Translations under genes and position numbers: made by a program | Notes under the pieces: generated by a model | What the model saw: the letters and a program-made list of their open reading frames with translations, nothing else | Databases searched by the model: none | What the model was told of the DNA's origin: nothing | Shown: one piece after another, positions 60,975 through 64,000 of the stretch | Layout: every line of letters begins with the position of its first letter | Numbering within the stretch: the first letter of the stretch is position 1 | Assembly (NCBI RefSeq): GCF_000002875.2 | Contig: NC_009411.2 | Location: 372,001-436,000 of the forward strand | Direction of reading: 5' to 3' | Length of the DNA stretch: 64,000 nucleotides | DNA from: Leishmania infantum JPCM5 | Taxonomy: Eukaryota > Euglenozoa > Kinetoplastea > Trypanosomatida > Trypanosomatidae

Positions 60975-63779
60975 TCACTTCAAAATATCAGCCAGAGAGG
61001 CTACCTCCACGGCGCCGGCGTTGGCTTTGGGACTTGCCGTCGGCGTAAGTATCTTCGTCGCAGCAGCATCGGCGTCACGGCGAGCCTTGCGGGCAGCCCG
61101 CTTCGCGTTTTTCTCTTCCATCACCTTCTGCTGCCTCTCCGCGGCACGCTTCTTTTTGATGCTGCGGCCGAAGAAACCAGATGGCTTCTCGAGCTCCGCG
61201 AGGGAGCGGTCAACACTGCCGAGGAACGACGGTGGCGGACTCCAGCCCACGGTGGGTTTATCCTTGCTGTCGCGCTTCTGGTAGGCGGTCCGCTCTGCCC
61301 AGACGGCCATGAGCCGCTCACGGGTCTCGCGGTCGACTTCCTGACTGCGTGCCTCAAAGCAGAAGCGGATGACAAAGGTCGGGCAGTCACCAAAGTCATC
61401 AAGGAGCTTGTCCTGCAGGAGGTAGCCAAAGTCGACCGGTTTTTTTACGGAGAGCAGCTGCTTCAGCACCTCTAACGCACGCTGCGCGAGGTCCAGCAGC
61501 CGGCCTTGCCGGTCCGATAGATGCTCACGCCACATGCTAAGGGAGATGTCAATATCGCGCTGCACGCAGTCCACGAAGGTGAGCCAACTGTCCACGGTGT
61601 TCTTCTTTGGGTTTCGAATCACGTCGGCTAGGAACTCGACGAGAGTGTTTATGTACTTTACGATGTTGCGAATAAGCATCTGCCGCGTGAGCTTTCGAGA
61701 GCGCTGGTCCTGCAGCATCGTCGCAAACTCTTCTTCAATGTATTCCGCCTCTGTGTTGACGATGAGCTGCACCGGGTTCGTTGCATCGGTGTACCACTCC
61801 TCTGTTCGAAATACCTTCTCCCACTCATCCTCCACAATCCGCTCCACCTGCGCAGCAATCTCATCCAGGTAGTAGAACGCGTCTTCCAGCAGCACATCCT
61901 GCAGCTTTCGGAAAGGCGTAGAGAATATGTCGCCCCCAACGCCGACGGCCTCCGCAGACGTGTCGTCGCCCTGGTCATCGCCGGCGCCGGGGCTGTCGTA
62001 GTCCCAGCATGGCGCGAACTTGAGCTCGATCGTGTCGAGATTGCTTTCGATGGTAGTGCAGTCGTTGCAGAAGGCGTACAGGAAAAGCATGCGTCGCTGC
62101 TGCCACTCCTCGGCGGGCTGCGGGTTCGGGAGCGAGTTGTTCTCGTCCTCCCAGTAGTCGAAGTCGCTGCGCTGCTTGCACTCGTCGAGGTAGGAGTAGA
62201 TCGCGTCGGCGCACGCCTTGCCGATTTGCCGCATGACAGTCACATCAATAGCGGTGTTCATCCCAGCCAGAGACTGCTGCAAGACGCTGAACACGTCCAC
62301 CGGCCCGGTCGTGATAGGAAGGCCAGAGGAAAGGATGGTGGGGCCCTTCAGATCGTTGCACACCGTTATGGCACACGCGCGGCAGAGCCGCGTCAAGTGC
62401 GCCGACAAACCGCCAACCGCCGCGGTCATGAAGGACGCCGACAGTTCATCGATCGCGGAGAAGTCGACGTGCGGGGCGTAGCTGTTTGTCACCATCATCT
62501 CCTCATACCACTGAATGAAAAGCGACGCCTCGATGAGGCCGTTGGCCTCGAGCTCGGCGCCCGGGTCGGAGTAGCTTCGCATCACATTCATCACCTCCGC
62601 ATGAACGGCTTTCACGACGAGGCTGAATAACGGCAGCTTAGTGGAGAGCGGGAACAACGTGAGCTCGAAAGCACCGAGCAGCGGCTCCACCTTCTTCATC
62701 TGCTCCAGATAGACAGATACCTGACCAAAAGAGTCCACCACATCCTGCATGATCTGCTCCTCCCACAGTTGCGCAATGCCCTTCGCCACGGCGGAGTAGA
62801 CGGCTTCCTCGTTGATCTGCGACTCCGTCTCTACGCCGTCGCTACCGAAATTCAAGACGGGGCTCTCAATCTCGTCACCGCAGATGGCGATGCACTGGCG
62901 CAGGCACTCAAACGGCTCTGGTGCTTCTTCGTCGCCCTTGTTCTCGCCGACGCCAGCGAAGCCCGTGCCACAGTGCGAGGCATCGTCAGACGGGCCATCC
63001 TCAAGTGCCCTCTGAATCGCAATCACCATCGCGTCCTCACGCAGGAACTTGTACACCTGATTCACAAACATGGACAGAATGACGTCCAGCTTTTCAAAGT
63101 ACGGCTCAAACACCGCCTGGAAGCTCCGGTAGCGCGCGCCAGCCTTTGTGATGACTGTGCGGCGGATCAGCTGCAAATTTCGCAGGCGATCGTACATAAA
63201 TCGAAACGACTGCTGCTCCACCAGCATGTACAGATTCCCGTAACGCACTTCCTTGAGCGCCTCCGACCACTTGATCACGGAGCTGACGTTGTCACGCAGG
63301 CAGTGCAGCTGCCGCAAATGCTTGTAGCTGAGCGTGTCAGCACCAAGGCCTTGAATAAGGTCACCCTGCTTGAGAAAGAGTTCTCGCAACTCCTGGACCT
63401 TATCGTAGTTGCTCTTCACGATCTGCAGCGCGCGCTGTGCCTCCACGATTTGAGAAGAGGCGATAGAGTTCATAGCGCGTCTGAGCTCACGCGACTCGTT
63501 CTGGCACGACCTCAGCAAGCGCGGCACCGTCACCTCAAGATCTGTGTTGAGCAGCAGCTCAGTGTTGATGCTATTGAGTACCTCCTGCTTTAGGTTCGCC
63601 TTCTCCTCCTCGCTGATGTACGGTAGCAGCTCCTCGGCTGTGTAGAACTGCTCCTTGGTGAAGGCGGCTGATGCCTTCGATGTTGAGCTACCGGTCGCAC
63701 CACCACCGGTCAATCCGTTTCGAGGGCCACTGACCACGTCAGTGGCGCGCTGCTGGCCCTTGGTGATGGACCGCGACAT
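60975..63779 (-). CDS. SEC6: Exocyst complex subunit SEC6 (EXOC3)
   Basis: 934 residues. SEC6 is a core subunit of the exocyst, which tethers secretory vesicles to the plasma membrane (in trypanosomatids at the flagellar pocket). Seen: an N-terminal coiled-coil region (about 60-160) with SSQIVEAQRALQIVKSNYDK and a stretch matching the SEC6 pattern of H-x-L-x-x-L-R-D followed by VSSVIKWSEALKE; then all-helical rod-like sequence throughout, including YEEMMVTNSYAPHVDFSAID, which parallels the SEC6 block preceding the LEPLLSP region, and a C-terminal block VDFGYLLQDKLLDDFGDCP. A basic, Lys/Ala-rich tail follows, beyond the usual family end. MSRSITKGQQ is preferred over the Met at 63944 because a pyrimidine tract and AG (63812-63840) lie between them. 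Confidence 0.83.
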   Translation of the reverse strand: MSRSITKGQQRATDVVSGPRNGLTGGGATGSSTSKASAAFTKEQFYTAEELLPYISEEEKANLKQEVLNSINTELLLNTDLEVTVPRLLRSCQNESRELRRAMNSIASSQIVEAQRALQIVKSNYDKVQELRELFLKQGDLIQGLGADTLSYKHLRQLHCLRDNVSSVIKWSEALKEVRYGNLYMLVEQQSFRFMYDRLRNLQLIRRTVITKAGARYRSFQAVFEPYFEKLDVILSMFVNQVYKFLREDAMVIAIQRALEDGPSDDASHCGTGFAGVGENKGDEEAPEPFECLRQCIAICGDEIESPVLNFGSDGVETESQINEEAVYSAVAKGIAQLWEEQIMQDVVDSFGQVSVYLEQMKKVEPLLGAFELTLFPLSTKLPLFSLVVKAVHAEVMNVMRSYSDPGAELEANGLIEASLFIQWYEEMMVTNSYAPHVDFSAIDELSASFMTAAVGGLSAHLTRLCRACAITVCNDLKGPTILSSGLPITTGPVDVFSVLQQSLAGMNTAIDVTVMRQIGKACADAIYSYLDECKQRSDFDYWEDENNSLPNPQPAEEWQQRRMLFLYAFCNDCTTIESNLDTIELKFAPCWDYDSPGAGDDQGDDTSAEAVGVGGDIFSTPFRKLQDVLLEDAFYYLDEIAAQVERIVEDEWEKVFRTEEWYTDATNPVQLIVNTEAEYIEEEFATMLQDQRSRKLTRQMLIRNIVKYINTLVEFLADVIRNPKKNTVDSWLTFVDCVQRDIDISLSMWREHLSDRQGRLLDLAQRALEVLKQLLSVKKPVDFGYLLQDKLLDDFGDCPTFVIRFCFEARSQEVDRETRERLMAVWAERTAYQKRDSKDKPTVGWSPPPSFLGSVDRSLAELEKPSGFFGRSIKKKRAAERQQKVMEEKNAKRAARKARRDADAAATKILTPTASPKANAGAVEVASLADILK

Positions 63780-64000
63780 CGGGCCGCAGCGCCAGTGATT
63801 TTGATGATCCTCTAGCAGGCAACAGAAGGAAAGAAGGGATGACGGGAGTGAGACAATGCACTCTCCCACCTGATGAGAGACGACATGGAAGCAGTAACCA
63901 AAACAGAAGACGAGTCCCCCACCACCACTACCACCACTCTCCAAAAGAAGAAAACTGAAAATTCAAAACGGCGGCGGCGGCGGCGTCAGCTTCTCCGGCT
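63780..64000. other. SEC6 5' flank, window end
   Basis: Minus-strand tract CCCTTCTTTCCTTCTGTTGC then CTGCTAG (63812-63840) is the likely trans-splice acceptor for SEC6. GGC triplets at about 63971-63986. No gene is seen. Confidence 0.6.

Noticed and set aside
63780..63944. 55-residue N-terminal extension of SEC6 with a hydrophobic stretch resembling a signal anchor
   Set aside because: Pyrimidine tract and AG at 63812-63840 place the mRNA 5' end inside the extension.

Overview
The window looks like nuclear DNA of a trypanosomatid, most likely Leishmania. Genes are intronless, GC-rich and unidirectional, and lie in one long minus-strand polycistronic unit. Pyrimidine tracts followed by AG (spliced-leader acceptor sites) lie upstream of start codons. 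Copies of ingi/L1Tc-derived SIDER-type retroposons sit in the intergenic/3'-UTR positions. Species and chromosome cannot be assigned from sequence alone.

Layout. 1-1463: end of a plus-strand unit with a TMEM222/DUF778 membrane protein gene. 1464-2803: convergent strand-switch region with a SIDER2-like element, a fragment of the tandem repeat found further right, and a G-quadruplex-prone stretch. From 2804 rightward every gene is on the minus strand. In window order they are VPS18 (HOPS/CORVET), a 9-kb gene-free stretch filled by a tandem array of about 555/473-bp units (6957-13552), a DUF1295 steroid-reductase-like enzyme, isovaleryl-CoA dehydrogenase, a compact XRN-type exonuclease, a 912-aa protein with a CUE/UBA-like segment, a 1488-aa orphan, a 132-aa coiled-coil protein, a full-length ABCA transporter, a second ABCA gene cut by an assembly gap (50546-50550), a 280-aa protein with a weak TFIIIC-subunit-6-like signature, a TatD nuclease, and the exocyst subunit SEC6. 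Transcription runs from right to left, so SEC6 is the most upstream gene seen.

Repeats. Two families carry the 5' hallmark of the ingi/L1Tc clade (begins CCCTGATGACG, then hairpins, then GGGAAAGCC or GGGGAAGCG). There are five SIDER2-like copies of roughly 0.5-0.6 kb (four on the minus strand, one on the plus) and three copies of an 852-bp element that align without any length difference. Two of the 852-bp copies are inverted around the first ABCA gene, and two are direct repeats 24 kb apart enclosing six genes. In Leishmania such repeat pairs are the known substrates for linear and circular gene amplification.

The main points for follow-up are the repeat architecture around the ABCA genes, the mosaic relation of the two ABCA paralogues (2520 identical-length bases with two differences seen, next to a 117-bp diverged patch), the A/B mosaic tandem array with an inverted solo fragment across VPS18, and the retroposon 5' hallmark with a variable microsatellite in a hairpin loop. 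The housekeeping genes work in membrane traffic (VPS18, SEC6), leucine catabolism (IVD), RNA/DNA turnover (XRN-like, TatD) and lipid transport or metabolism (ABCA, DUF1295); no operon-like functional grouping is implied, as usual for trypanosomatid polycistrons.
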